A stretch of 64,000 nt of DNA from SURF-28 sp034521465 (GTDB lineage Bacteria; Bacteroidota; Ignavibacteria; Ignavibacteriales; Melioribacteraceae), in NCBI GenBank assembly GCA_034521465.1, contig JAXHMN010000025.1:1-64000 (forward strand), in the 5' to 3' direction. A model generated the notes under the pieces. The model was not told the origin of the DNA. It saw only the letters and a list, made by a program, of their open reading frames with translations, and did not search any database. A program made the translations under genes and the position numbers. Below are positions 1-10,951 of the stretch, in pieces; the stretch's first letter is position 1; each line of letters opens with the position of its first letter.

Positions 1-3000
1 GATGAAAACTTCGACTCAACCCCACAAACCGATGAACTTATCAACTCATTTAATTTGAGCAGCCTGGCCAGTGGTGATTCAGTTTCACAAAATTTTAATT
101 TGGGCTCATTCTCTGCCGGTAATCTACAGTTAATTGCGGTAGTTGAGTTCAATCAAGATGAAGATATAACAAACAATCAATTGACTCAAGAGTTTATCAT
201 TAATGAACCTCCTCCGGCTTTCAATGCCATTGTGGTTAACGAAATAATGTACGCACCCTCTACCGGTGAACCGGCGTGGGTGGAAATTTATAATCAAACT
301 GATCAGACATATAACTTACAAAACTGGCAGTTTGCCGATGCAGCCAATACTTCATTGATAACAACCGAAGCAATTTCTATCTCTCCCGGAGAATTTATTG
401 TTTTGGCTAACAGCTGCTTCCGTTTCTGATTTTTATGATTTTGATTCAGAAATAATCGTTATGAATCTTCCCTCGCTTAACAATGGCGGTGATAAAGTAA
501 TTTTAATGGATGATAACTCGTTTATAATTGACTCATTAACATACACAAGTTCTTGGGGCGGAAGCAGTGGTGGAAGATCGCTCGAAAGAATATTGTTTGA
601 TCAACCGAGCCATGAATCAACCAACTGGGGAACTTCGGTTAGTCCCGATAAAGCAACGCCGGGAGGAATAAATTCAATCTCTCCAAAAGATTTTGATTTG
701 CTTCTCTCTGAAATAAATATTTCTCCAAGTCCGCCGATTGAGAATACAGATTTAACGGCAGAACTTATAATCAAAAATATTGGAAACAACAACGCAAATA
801 CATACACGATAGAACTATACAATGACGAGAATTTTGACAACACCCCTCAAGCAGGAGAATTAATTGATTCATTCGAACTCACGAACTTAGCAAGCGGTGA
901 TTCCGTTTCTCAGACTTTTAGTTTAGGTTCTTTTGATGCTGGCAATGTTCAATTTATCGGGAGAGTGATTTTCAACCAAGATGAAGATAATACTAACAAC
1001 GAACTCATCTATGAGTTTACAGTTTTCCCACCACCACCGGATTTTAACGATATCGTAATTAATGAAATAATGTATGCACCTTCGGAAGCAGAAACGGAAT
1101 GGGTGGAAATTTACAATAGATCAAACCAAGCATATGATTTAATAAACTGGCAGTTTGCCGATGCAGCTAATACCGCCTTGATTACAACTAGTTCCATCAC
1201 TATTGAACCCGGTGAGTTTGTTGTTCTCGCCAAAGATGCATCGGTATGAAGACTTTTATGACATTGATGCTACTGTAATCATTTTCGATTTACCGGCGCT
1301 AAACAACGGCGGTGATAAAGCAATCTTAATGGATGGCAATTCATTTATAATTGACTCACTTACTTATTCAAGTTTGTGGGGCGAGAGGTAGTGGAAGGTC
1401 ACTCGAAAGAATTAATGTCGATTTACCAAGCTCCGATAATACCAACTGGGGAACTTCGGTAAGTCCTAATAATGCAACCCCGGGAAAAGTAAATTCAATT
1501 ACTCCGAAAGATTACGATCTTACAATTTCCGAAATAAACTTATCTCCAAGTCCGCCAATACAGAATACTGATTTAACGGCAACTGTAACAACTGCAAATA
1601 TTGGAATCAACCAAGCTAATTCTTTTACAGTTGAGTTGTATAATGATGTAAACTTTGATTCGACTCCGCAACCGGGTGAGTTAATTAATTCATTTGAATT
1701 AACAAACCTTGCAAGCGGAGATTCCGTTTCGCAAGAATTTGAACTGGGCTCTTTTACCGCCGGTGATTTACAATTAATTGCCGTAGTTGAATTCAATCAA
1801 GATGAAGATAATACTAACAACCAATTAGTTGAAGAATTTATAATAAACGAGCCGCCGCCTCCGTTTAACTCAATTGTGATAAACGAAATTATGTATGCCC
1901 CTTCGTCCGGTGAACCTGAATGGGTAGAAATTTACAACAGATCAGACCGAAACTTACGATCTAGACTAGTTGGCAATTTGCCGATGCAGCTAATACCTCG
2001 TTAATCACAACCGAATCGATTACTATTTCTCCCGGTGAATATTTGGTTCTGGCAAAAGATGAGTCGATAAAAGATTTTTATGATTTCAATGCATTTTTGA
2101 TAGTATTCAATTTGCCGGCATTAAATAACGGCGGAGATAGAGCTGTACTGCTTGACCCAAATTCATTTGAAATTGACTCACTAACTTATACAAGCTCTTG
2201 GGGAGGAACAGGAGGAAGATCGCTGGAACGAATTAATTTTGATGTGCCTAGTTCTGATCCTAACAATTGGGGAACTTCCGTCAGTCCAAACAAAGCAACA
2301 CCCGGCAGTGTAAATTCTTTAGCGCCGAAAGATTATGATTTGTTCCTATCTGAAATCAATATAAATCCGAGTCCGCCGATTGAAAACCAAGAACTGACTG
2401 CAGTTGTAAACGTTATCAACACAGGTTTAAACTCAGCCCCTTCATACACTGTGGCTTTATACAACGATCAAAATTTTAACTCTGCTCCGGATGCAGGAGA
2501 ACTTGTTGATTCTTTCACGCGAACAAATCTAGCCAGCGGTGATTCCGTCAGTGTTACTTTCGAACTTGGATCTTTTCCGGTAGGAAATGTTCAACTAATC
2601 GGCGTTGTGAATTTTGAGGATGATGAGGATTTAAGCAACAATGAACGCATAACCGAGTTTTCTATTTTCCCACCACCACCGGATTATAACGATATTGTTA
2701 TCAATGAAATTATGTATGCGCCTCAAGATAATGATCCCGGAGAAGCGGTGGTTAAAAGAAGCATTGATAAAGTTACAGCTGCCGAACCCGAGTGGATTGA
2801 AATTTATAACCGTTCAGAAAGTACATATTTGTTATCTGGTTGGAGAATTGCCGATGCTGCCGGTTCGGCTCTGATCACAACTTTACCAATTAGAATAGAA
2901 CCGAATGAATTCGTTGTGCTTGCTGATGATTCATCTTTCTTTAATATCTATTCAAGTGAATCACAAGTAATTGTAATGAATTTACCTGCACTAAATAACG

Positions 3001-6000
3001 GTGGCGATGAAGTAAAAATATTAAATAATAATTCCTTCTTGGTAGATTCACTCGAGTATACATCAGCTTGGGGCGGCTCTAACGGTAAATCACTAGAAAG
3101 GATTGACCCAAGTGAACCAAGCACAAGCCAAAACAATTGGGGCGAATCAATTAGTCCAAATGGCGCTACACCGGGAACTGAAAATTCAATTGTGCCGCGC
3201 GAGTTCGATCTAGCCGTTACATACTTTGATTCAGAAACAGATTTTCTTTTTATCGAAGAAAACTCCACCTTCGTAGTAAATGTACTTAATCTAGGAACAA
3301 GCGAACTACTCAATGCTTCTCTCCAGATCTTTTATGATCAAAACGGGGATCTGACTTTTACCGAAGATGAAATAATAGAAGAATTTACAAATCTTGACTT
3401 TGAGGCAAACGAGCTAATTGAGAGAACTTTAAACTATACATTTACTGCTGCAGGAGAAGTAAATCTACTTGCAGTTATTAATCATCCCGAAGATTCATTT
3501 TCACAAAATGATTTCCTTAAATTAACAAAGAATGTTGTTGAACCAAACGTTAATAGAGGTGACCTTGTAATTAATGAATTTATGTATGCACCAAACGCTC
3601 CTTATCCCGAGTGGATTGAATTGTATAACAATACAGATGTGCCGCACCAACTTAGAAATTTTAGAATTGCGGATGCTTCCAGCAGCACTGAATTAAGTTC
3701 ACAAAACATTTTAATACCTGCACAATCATTCTTGGTAATTGCTCGCGACAGTATAATTAATCAACTTTATGATATCCCAAGTCAAGTTCTAATAAGACCA
3801 TTACCCACATTAAATAACTCCGGGGACAAGATCATGCTTTTCGATAATTTTGAAAGAGTTATTGATTCACTTGAATATACATCGGATTGGGGTGGCGGCG
3901 GAGGTAATTCGCTTGAAAAAATAAATTCTTTTGGAAACTCAAGAGATTCAAATAACTGGACTACTTCTACCGACCCAAGCAACGGAACACCGGGCAAACC
4001 GAATTCAATCTTACCTAAAGATTATGACGTAACTTTAGTTGAGTTTTACAGCGATCCTGCTCAACCTACCAGCGGTGATGAGATTAGTTTTTATGCCGAA
4101 GTTTTGAACAGCGGTATAAACGAGGCGGCATTTTCCGTTAAGTTGTTTGAATCAAATTCAGAGGGTGATAAAATCAATCAACTTGATGAAGTTGGTGTTG
4201 GAAATCTGGCTCCTGGAGCTGAACAAACAATTAACTTCAATTATAAAATTGATTCTTTTGAGGGAGACCAGTTTTTTATGGCGGAAGCAGATTTTGAACT
4301 CGATCAAGATACATCGGACAATTTGCAATTGATTTTAATTGCACCGGCAACACCGCCAAAAGCTCTGGTTATAAATGAAATTATGTTTGTACCCGCAGAA
4401 GACGAACCGGAATGGATCGAACTTTATAACCGCTCCGATGTTACGATTAATCTTAAAGACTGGATAGTTTCCGATGTTCTCTCCAGACCGGCAACGGCTG
4501 TTATTTCATTTGAAAACCTATACGTTGAACCGGATCAATTTATTGTACTGGCAAAAGATTCAAATGTTTTTGAATATCATCCCGAGCTCCTTCCTCCGCA
4601 AAGTTGTACTCGTGCCTTTTGCCAATCTTAATAACACAACAGACGGCGTTGTTATTTATGATCGTCTCGGTTCAACTATCGATTCGGTTTTTTACAGCAA
4701 TCAATTCGAACGCAAAAGCGGTTACTCGATCGAACGGCTCTCTATAGAAGGCAGTTCAAATGACCCGGACAATTGGGCTGTATCTAACTCACCACAAAAA
4801 GGAACACCCGGATTTATAAACAGCAGAGTACCAAAAAATTATGATCTCGAGGTTACAACTTTACTAATTGATCCTGAATTTCCCGAGCTTGGCCAAAATA
4901 TAAAAGTTGCCGCCGAAGTTAAGAACATTGGATTACAGTCGGTTAATAATTTTACATTAGTGTTGATCATCCGAAGAACTGTCATTCAACCAAGAATTTT
5001 CAATCGAGGAATTAGATACAAACGAAAGTCAAATTACCTTCTCGGACGAAACATTTAAGATGCCCGAAAGCTTCAGCTTAACCGCCGTAGTAACCTTTGC
5101 ACAAGATGAAAACTTATCAAACAATAGTATGACCGAAACATTTTATTCGGGTTATCCTCCTTTGTCCATGCTGGTTAACGAAGTGATGTACAGCCCTTCT
5201 GCCGGTGGAAGCGAGTGGATTGAGTTTGTAAATAACACGAGTGAATCAATTAATTTAAATCAATGGAAAGTTGCCGAGAGAAGTAAACTGGGTAACCCGG
5301 TTGGAATCACGGATAATGATATTATCATCGAACCGAATGAATATTTTGTTGTAGCCGCAGACACATCCACCGGCGAGTTCAGAGATTTAGATATAAAATT
5401 ATTTGAAGCAAATTTCGGAACTCTTAACTCTACCGAAGATGATGTTGTGATCTTCGATTTCAGAAATGCTATAATCGATAGCTTAAATTATTCATCATCT
5501 TGGGGCGGAGGCGGCGGAGTTTCAATTGAACGAATCTCCTTAAGCGCTCCGACTAATGAACGAACCAACTGGCTGCCTTCCATGTCAATCAGCGGCGCTT
5601 CTTTGGGCTCTGCAAATTCTACTTCCGGGATTATCCAAGCCGGTAAAAACCAAGTTGTGGTTAATGAAATTATGTATGAGCCGGAAACCGATAATTCCGA
5701 GTTTGTTGAGTTTTACAATACCTCCGACCAGTTTATTGAAATTGCCAATTGGACAGTTGAAGATGATTCCAAAAACAGCAGCATAATTTCAAGTACTTCT
5801 ATGAGTATTCCTCCTGAATCTTACTTTGTAGTCGCAGCGGATTCTTCGATTCTTCTCAACTATCCTGAATTGAAAGATTTCGAAAGGTTGATAATAGTAA
5901 ACCGCAATATGAGTTTAAATAATTCGGAAGATCTCGTTTATTTAACAAATGCGTTTAGCGCAACAGTTGATTCGGTATTTTATAATTCTTCTTGGCACAA

Positions 6001-6469
6001 TAAACGAACTACATCAACCCGCAATAAAAGTCTGGAGAGAATCAATCCGTTTTTAGACGGTAACGATCCAAATAATTGGTCGACTTCTGTTTCGCCGGAA
6101 GGATCAACTCCCGGAAAAGCTAATTCGATTTTTATAGAGAACCAAGAATCGGGAAACGCAATTTCACTTACGCCAAATCCGTTTTCACCGGATGGTGACG
6201 GCTTTGAAGACTTTGCAATCATTAATTACAAATTGCCCCGCGAAGCAGTTTCGATTCACATTCAAGTATTCGATAGCAAAGGAAGAAAAGTCCGAAGCAT
6301 AAGTGAAGAAAATCTTTTCACCGATAAAGGATCAATTATTTTTGATGGCTTTAATGACAGGGGTCAACCTTTGAAAATAGGCATTTATATTTTGTTAATT
6401 GAAGCGTTTGACAGCGGGGGCAGCACGCACACTTTTAAAGAGGTAGTTGTTGTAGCTCGAAAATTATAA
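1..6469 (+). CDS. Giant secreted lamin-tail (LTD)/CARDB repeat protein, 5' end outside window
   Basis: About 2,150 codons of a very large surface or secreted protein; its start lies upstream of base 1. It alternates lamin-tail domains (each opening with a V-[IV]-N-E-[IVF]-M-Y-type motif and containing EW[IV]E[IL]YN and SWGG...SLERI) with CARDB-like immunoglobulin modules (SPSPPIEN..., NLASGDSVS, NNxxxxEF). LTDs begin near bases 232, 1055, 1876, 2697, 3566, 4368, 5173 and 5659. The last ~110 residues (NPFSPDGDGFEDF, then a GIYILLIEA strand) resemble a FlgD-like/T9SS C-terminal module. The reading frame changes at about 415, 1245, 1383, 1960, 4600 and 4968, yet the domains continue across every break, so these look like sequencing errors rather than separate genes. 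Function is unknown; adhesion or an extracellular scaffold is inferred from the domain types. Confidence 0.85.
232..5660 (+). repeat. Tandem ~820-bp coding repeats (LTD + CARDB unit)
   Basis: Starts of the lamin-tail units are separated by about 823, 821, 821, 869, 802, 805 and 486 bp. The first units are very similar even at DNA level (for example the shared stretches encoding QFADAANT and NLASGDSVSQ), which indicates recent duplication. The fourth LTD carries an extra ~16 codons (PGEAVVKRSIDKVTAA) between MYAP and EPEW. The final interval is short because the CARDB module is missing between the last two LTDs. Such near-identical units are prone to assembly collapse and to recombination. Confidence 0.85.
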
Positions 6470-6539
6470 AAAGTTAATCTTGTCTTTATTTTTATTCAGC
6501 AGTATTTTTGAAACTACTCACAAAAAAAATGAAGACAAG

Positions 6540-7016
6540 ATGAATCTTATTAACGAAAGAATTAAGAAGTTTGCCGCACTTAAAAATATTGCGGTAGCCG
6601 GGGTTTCGAGAAAACCGGAAACCGAGACCGGAAACATTATTTACAAAAAATTTAAAGAGAACGGTTACAACACATTTGCAGTAAACCCAAATGCTGTTGA
6701 GATTGAAGGCGACAAGTGTTATCCGAATCTTCAATCAATTCCCTCGCCTGTTGACGGAGTGCTAATCAACACTTCACCCAAACAAACCATGAATGTTTTG
6801 AAAGACGCAAAAGAAGCCGGGGTTAAATACGCATGGATTCACAGCTCAATCGGCAGCGGAAGCTACAATCCTGACGCAGATAAGTTTTGCGAGGAAAACG
6901 GAATTGAACTTATCCCGAAAGGATGTCCTATGATGTACATCGGTAAAGTTGATTTTCCGCATAAATGCCTAAAAGGAGTTTTGAAAATAACCGGTAAGTT
7001 ACCGTTCGGGATGTAG
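6540..7016 (+). CDS. CoA-binding domain protein (YccU/COG1832-like)
   Basis: A 158-residue single-domain protein starting MNLINERIKKFAAL. A Rossmann-type CoA-binding fold is suggested by IAVAGVSRKPETETG near the N-terminus, NPNAVEIEG, and VDGVLINTSP in the middle; the C-terminal part has IPKGCPMMYIG. This matches the small predicted CoA-binding proteins related to the succinyl-CoA synthetase alpha N-domain. The open frame extends upstream to a TTG at 6480, but the ATG at 6540 begins where family similarity begins. It follows the giant gene by about 70 bp on the same strand. Ligand and physiological role are not known. Confidence 0.85.
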   Translation: MNLINERIKKFAALKNIAVAGVSRKPETETGNIIYKKFKENGYNTFAVNPNAVEIEGDKCYPNLQSIPSPVDGVLINTSPKQTMNVLKDAKEAGVKYAWIHSSIGSGSYNPDADKFCEENGIELIPKGCPMMYIGKVDFPHKCLKGVLKITGKLPFGM

Positions 7017-7037
7017 TTCACGGTTGATATAACCTCT

Positions 7038-7051
7038 TTGGGTAATAGCAT
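7038..7051 (+). promoter_or_regulatory. Upstream motif TTGGGTAATAGCAT shared with the 10952 gene
   Basis: This 14-mer lies 52 bp before the sensor-kinase start codon. A copy matching at 13 of 14 positions lies at 10881-10894, 57 bp before the secreted FG-GAP protein. The two genes flank the NarL-type response regulator, so the motif is a candidate binding site for it. NarL-family heptamers (TACYYMT) resemble its reverse strand (TACCCAA). Confidence 0.45.
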
Positions 7052-7103
7052 TTTTGTTCAAATAACCTATATTAGAAACAAAATTAATTAGGATGAACAA
7101 TTA

Positions 7104-10100
7104 ATGCGGTATAAAAATATACTTATTCTAATTTTTCTAATCACAATAAACTTACTCGGCTTTGCAGCTGACAATGGAACCCCTAACCGGTTTGACAAAT
7201 ATGCGGTTGATGCTCTTTCATTTGAGCATGGAATATCTCACCAAACCGTTTACGATCTTTATAAAGATTCTAATGGGTTTCTTTGGTTCGGTACGATGTA
7301 CGGACTAGTACATTATATGGGGGCTGATATAAAAGTCTATCGTCATGATCCTAAGGATAAATCAACATTATCAAATGACGATGTAACAAAAATATTTGAA
7401 GACAGCAACGGAAGATTTTGGATTGCAACATTCGGCGGCGGATTTAATTTACTCGATATCAAAAACGATTCAATTAGACGATATACTTCAAAGGCTTTGG
7501 AATTAGAAGATAAGTGGAATGGAATAGTTTGGGATATCAAGGAAGATAAAAATGGTCAACATTATTATTGCAACGGATAATTATGGAATACTAAAATTTA
7601 ATCCGGTTAATGAATCACTAAAGCATTACAACATAAAAGATTCACTACAGTCTAGTTCTGAAAAAAAATATTCATTGATCTTGCAAGGGAATCTCTTTGC
7701 CATTATTGATCAGAACAGACTCCTCCGCTATGAAGAAACCACTGACTCCTTTGAAAATTTTTCATTCCCTAATTTAGATCTACCGGAAATACGAACTTTG
7801 GTTCAACAAGACAAAAACACTTACTGGTTTTCAACAAAAGAAAATATAATTAAGTTTGACCTCTCCTCTAATCAACATGAAATAATTAACATAAAGTATC
7901 CGGAATTATCCCAAGCAAAATTTATCCAGGAAATATTTATTGACAGCAAAAACAATATCTGGTTCGGAGGTTACGGAAATATTTTTGTGCTTAACGAAGA
8001 AGCAAATCAAGTAACTCACTTTGACAGCAAAGAAGAGAAGAATAAAATTTTTAGCGGAGGAGTAAGCGATATTCTCGAAGATAACAACGGTGTTATTTGG
8101 GCCGGCATCTATCAAGGAGGTATTAATAAAATTTCAGATAAGCAAAAAATATTTTCATCAATAAAATTCAAGGATGATCAACAAAATCACCTCCCGGGAA
8201 ATAGAATTAATGACATGCTTAATCTTTCAAACAACAAATTATTACTTGCCACAAACAACGGGCTTTCCGTTTACGATAAACAGAACAACTCATTTGTAAA
8301 CAAATTAGTCGGACAAAGTATTTCAACTATTCTGAAAGATGCTGATGATAATTTTTGGATCGGGACTAGAACCGGACTTCTTAAATGTAACAGTAACTTT
8401 GATGTCGTTAAAGAATTCAAATATATACCCGGTAAAAATTCAATTACTGCAGGAGCGGTGATATCGCTTCTTATCACATCAAAAAATGAACTTTGGATCG
8501 GCACAAGCACTGGCTTAAGCAAGATGAATTTAACGGACGGAAACATTTTTACTTTCAAAGAAGATTCCTCCAACCCAAACAGCATCAAAGGTAGTACTAT
8601 ACTCTCGCTTTACGAAGACTCAAAGGGATTTATTTATGCCGGAACATATAACGGCTTAAATCAATACGATCCAACTACAGGAGATTTTGCTCTGTACAAT
8701 CTTGATCCAGATGATCCAACATCTATTTCAAACAATTATGTTTTCAGTTACCTCGAAGATTCCAAAGGAAACTTTTGGATAGGAACCGGTGGCGGATTAA
8801 ATAAATTTAACAAAGACGAGGAAACTTTTTCGGCGCTAACTGAAAAAGATGGACTAAGCAACTCGGTTATTTATGGATTAGTTGAATTAAACGATCATCT
8901 TTTTATCAGCACAGCCGAAGGTCTCTCTGTGATGAATCTCAATACAAAAGCAATTAATAAGTTTTATCAATCGCACGGTTTGCACGGAAATATGTTTGGC
9001 ATTAGAGCTTATTCAACTGATAATAATAAGCTTGTTTACATGGGCGGGTTAAACGGCTTTACAATTATAAATGTGGACGAATATTCTTCCCCGCAAATAA
9101 AACCGGAAGTTTTTATAAATACCGTTTCAAGCATAGATAACACCTTTAAAACAAATCTATCTTACAAGAATGTCGAAGAAATAACCATACCATATAACAG
9201 CAACTATGTAAAATTTGAATTCACTTCACTTGATTTTCTTAACCCGGAACAGGTTTCTTTTAAGTATCAATTGAATGGGTTGGATTCTACTTGGATTGAA
9301 AGCGGTGGAAAACCTTTTGCCGTATATCCCAAAATCGCGCCCGGAGAATACACCTTTTCAGTTAGGTCAGTTAACAGCACGGGATTTGAAGGCGCCAAAA
9401 CAGCTTCCATTAGACTAATTGTCACACCACCATTCTGGCAAACTTATTGGTTTTACGCAATAGTTATTTTGCTTATTGCCGGTTCGATTTACGGTGCACA
9501 TAAGTATCGTATTAAATCAGAGCTAAGAAGATTAAAAGAGATTGAAAAACTTCGAGAAGAAGAAGAAATTAAATTAAGAAAAAAAGCAGCGGATGATTTC
9601 CACGACGAACTCGGTCATAGAATAACAAAAATTTCTCTTTACAGTGAGTTATTGAAGCGAACAATTTCAGACCAAGAATCGGGCAGTTCGCTTTACTTAA
9701 AAAAGATCAGCGATATTTCATCAAATCTTTCAACAGGCGTTAAAGATTTCATCTGGACACTTGATCCCGGCAATGATTCTCTTTACGATGTCGAAATCAG
9801 ACTAAAAGATTTTGGAGATGACTTATTCGATAGAAGTGGAATTTCTTTTAGAACATCCGGTATAAATGAAAAACACCAAAACCTGTTAATGCCAATGGAT
9901 TGGAGAAGACACATAATACTGATCTTTAAGGAAGCAATGAACAATATCTTTAAAATACTCCAATGCCGATAATGTTCTATTAAGCTTTGAGATAAACGAT
10001 AACGAAATTGATATAAATTTAACTGATGATGGAAACGGTTTTGATATTAATAAAATCAAAACCGGACGCGGACTAAAGAACATCCGTATGCGCGCAGCAA

Positions 10101-10177
10101 GTGTAAACGGAAAAGTTAATATAGAGAGCTCTCCCGAAGACGGCACAAGTATTCATCTCCACTCAACTCTACCCTAA
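7104..10177 (+). CDS. Sensor histidine kinase, periplasmic propeller (Reg_prop/Y_Y_Y) with HisKA_3
   Basis: About 1,020 codons. A signal peptide (start MRYKNILILIFLITINLLG) is followed by repeated propeller blades of the WIGTxxGL type (GFLWFGTMYGL, NFWIGTRTGL, ELWIGTSTGL, NFWIGTGGGL), a Y_Y_Y domain, one transmembrane helix (YWFYAIVILLIAGSIYG) and a HisKA_3 dimerisation box with the phospho-acceptor in DDFHDELGHR (His codon 9601-9603). The HATPase domain ends GRGLKNIRMRA...STLP at 10177. The frame breaks near 7562 and near 9956; at the second site AAAATAC replaces an expected AAATAC, one extra A, and the HATPase part otherwise reads through to its natural stop. It lies 64 bp before a response regulator and presumably phosphorylates it. 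The ligand is unknown, possibly a polysaccharide fragment as in Bacteroidetes hybrid systems. Confidence 0.9.
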
Positions 10178-10241
10178 TTCCTCTTTTATTTGTTTATCCA
10201 GATTCATAACTTAAGCAAGTTAAAATGAATCGGATAAACAA

Positions 10242-10859
10242 ATGATCTCTGTAATTATTGTTGAAGATGATTCGGAAATAAGAGACTCTCTAAAACTTTT
10301 AATTGATGATACGGAAGGATTCGAAGTTATTCAAACATTTGGAGATGCCGAAACAGCACTTAATTGGCTTGATGATGAAATTCCTGATGTTGTTTTAATG
10401 GATATCGGTCTTCCCGGAATGTCCGGCATCGACGCTACCAAACAAATAAAGAAAAAGTATCCAAACTTGGATGTGCTTGTTTTGTCAATTCATGAAAATG
10501 ACGAATATGTTTTTAATGCTCTTTGTTCTGGCGCTACAGGTTATTTAACAAAAGACACTTCTCCAACAAAAATTATTGATAGCATTAAAGAAACTTACAA
10601 CGGCGGAGCACCAATGAGCACTCAAATTGCCCGCATGGTTGTCGGCTCATTTAAAATAGAACCCTCACCGGATTTAACAAAACGAGAAAGCGAAGTGCTA
10701 ACAGAACTCTGCAACGGTTCAAGCTATAAAATGATAGCCGATAAACTTTTTATTAGTGAAGAGACTGTTCGCAAGCACTTAAAAAATATTTACAGAAAAT
10801 TAGAAGTCCATTCGAAATCCGAAGCTGTTGCAAAAGCAATAAGAGACCGCTTAGTTTAA
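10242..10859 (+). CDS. NarL/FixJ-family response regulator
   Basis: A 205-residue transcription factor with an N-terminal receiver domain (acidic pocket E8/D9/D10, phospho-acceptor D54 in VVLMDIGLPGMSG, conserved switch region LVLSIHEND and K at YLTKDTSP) and a C-terminal LuxR-type helix-turn-helix (LTKRESEVLTEL...ETVRKHLKNIYRKL). It directly follows the propeller sensor kinase and is almost certainly its partner. HisKA_3 kinases usually pair with NarL-type regulators. Candidate target sites are the motif copies at 7038 and 10881, which would give autoregulation plus control of the secreted protein downstream. The length is normal for the family and the frame is intact. Confidence 0.95.
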   Translation: MISVIIVEDDSEIRDSLKLLIDDTEGFEVIQTFGDAETALNWLDDEIPDVVLMDIGLPGMSGIDATKQIKKKYPNLDVLVLSIHENDEYVFNALCSGATGYLTKDTSPTKIIDSIKETYNGGAPMSTQIARMVVGSFKIEPSPDLTKRESEVLTELCNGSSYKMIADKLFISEETVRKHLKNIYRKLEVHSKSEAVAKAIRDRLV

Positions 10860-10880
10860 CTCATATTAAAAATACCCCCA

Positions 10881-10898
10881 TTGGGTAATACCATACCC
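10881..10898 (+). promoter_or_regulatory. Second copy of the TTGGGTAATA(C/G)CAT motif, inside an inverted repeat
   Basis: TTGGGTAATACCAT occupies 10881-10894. Here it forms an inverted repeat GGGTA (10883-10887), 6-bp spacer, TACCC (10894-10898). The ATG of the secreted protein is 57 bp from the 14-mer. TATACTTG further downstream (10912-10919) loosely resembles the TAnnTTTG -7 element of Bacteroidota promoters. Confidence 0.45.
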
Positions 10899-10951
10899 CT
10901 TCTCCCATTTGTATACTTGTATCGGAACTTCAAAAACAAAATGGGGGAAAC

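Noticed and set aside
601..843. Minus-strand open frames inside the giant repeat gene and other large genes
   Set aside because: They mirror the coding frames of the real genes, lack ribosome sites and recur with the repeat units.
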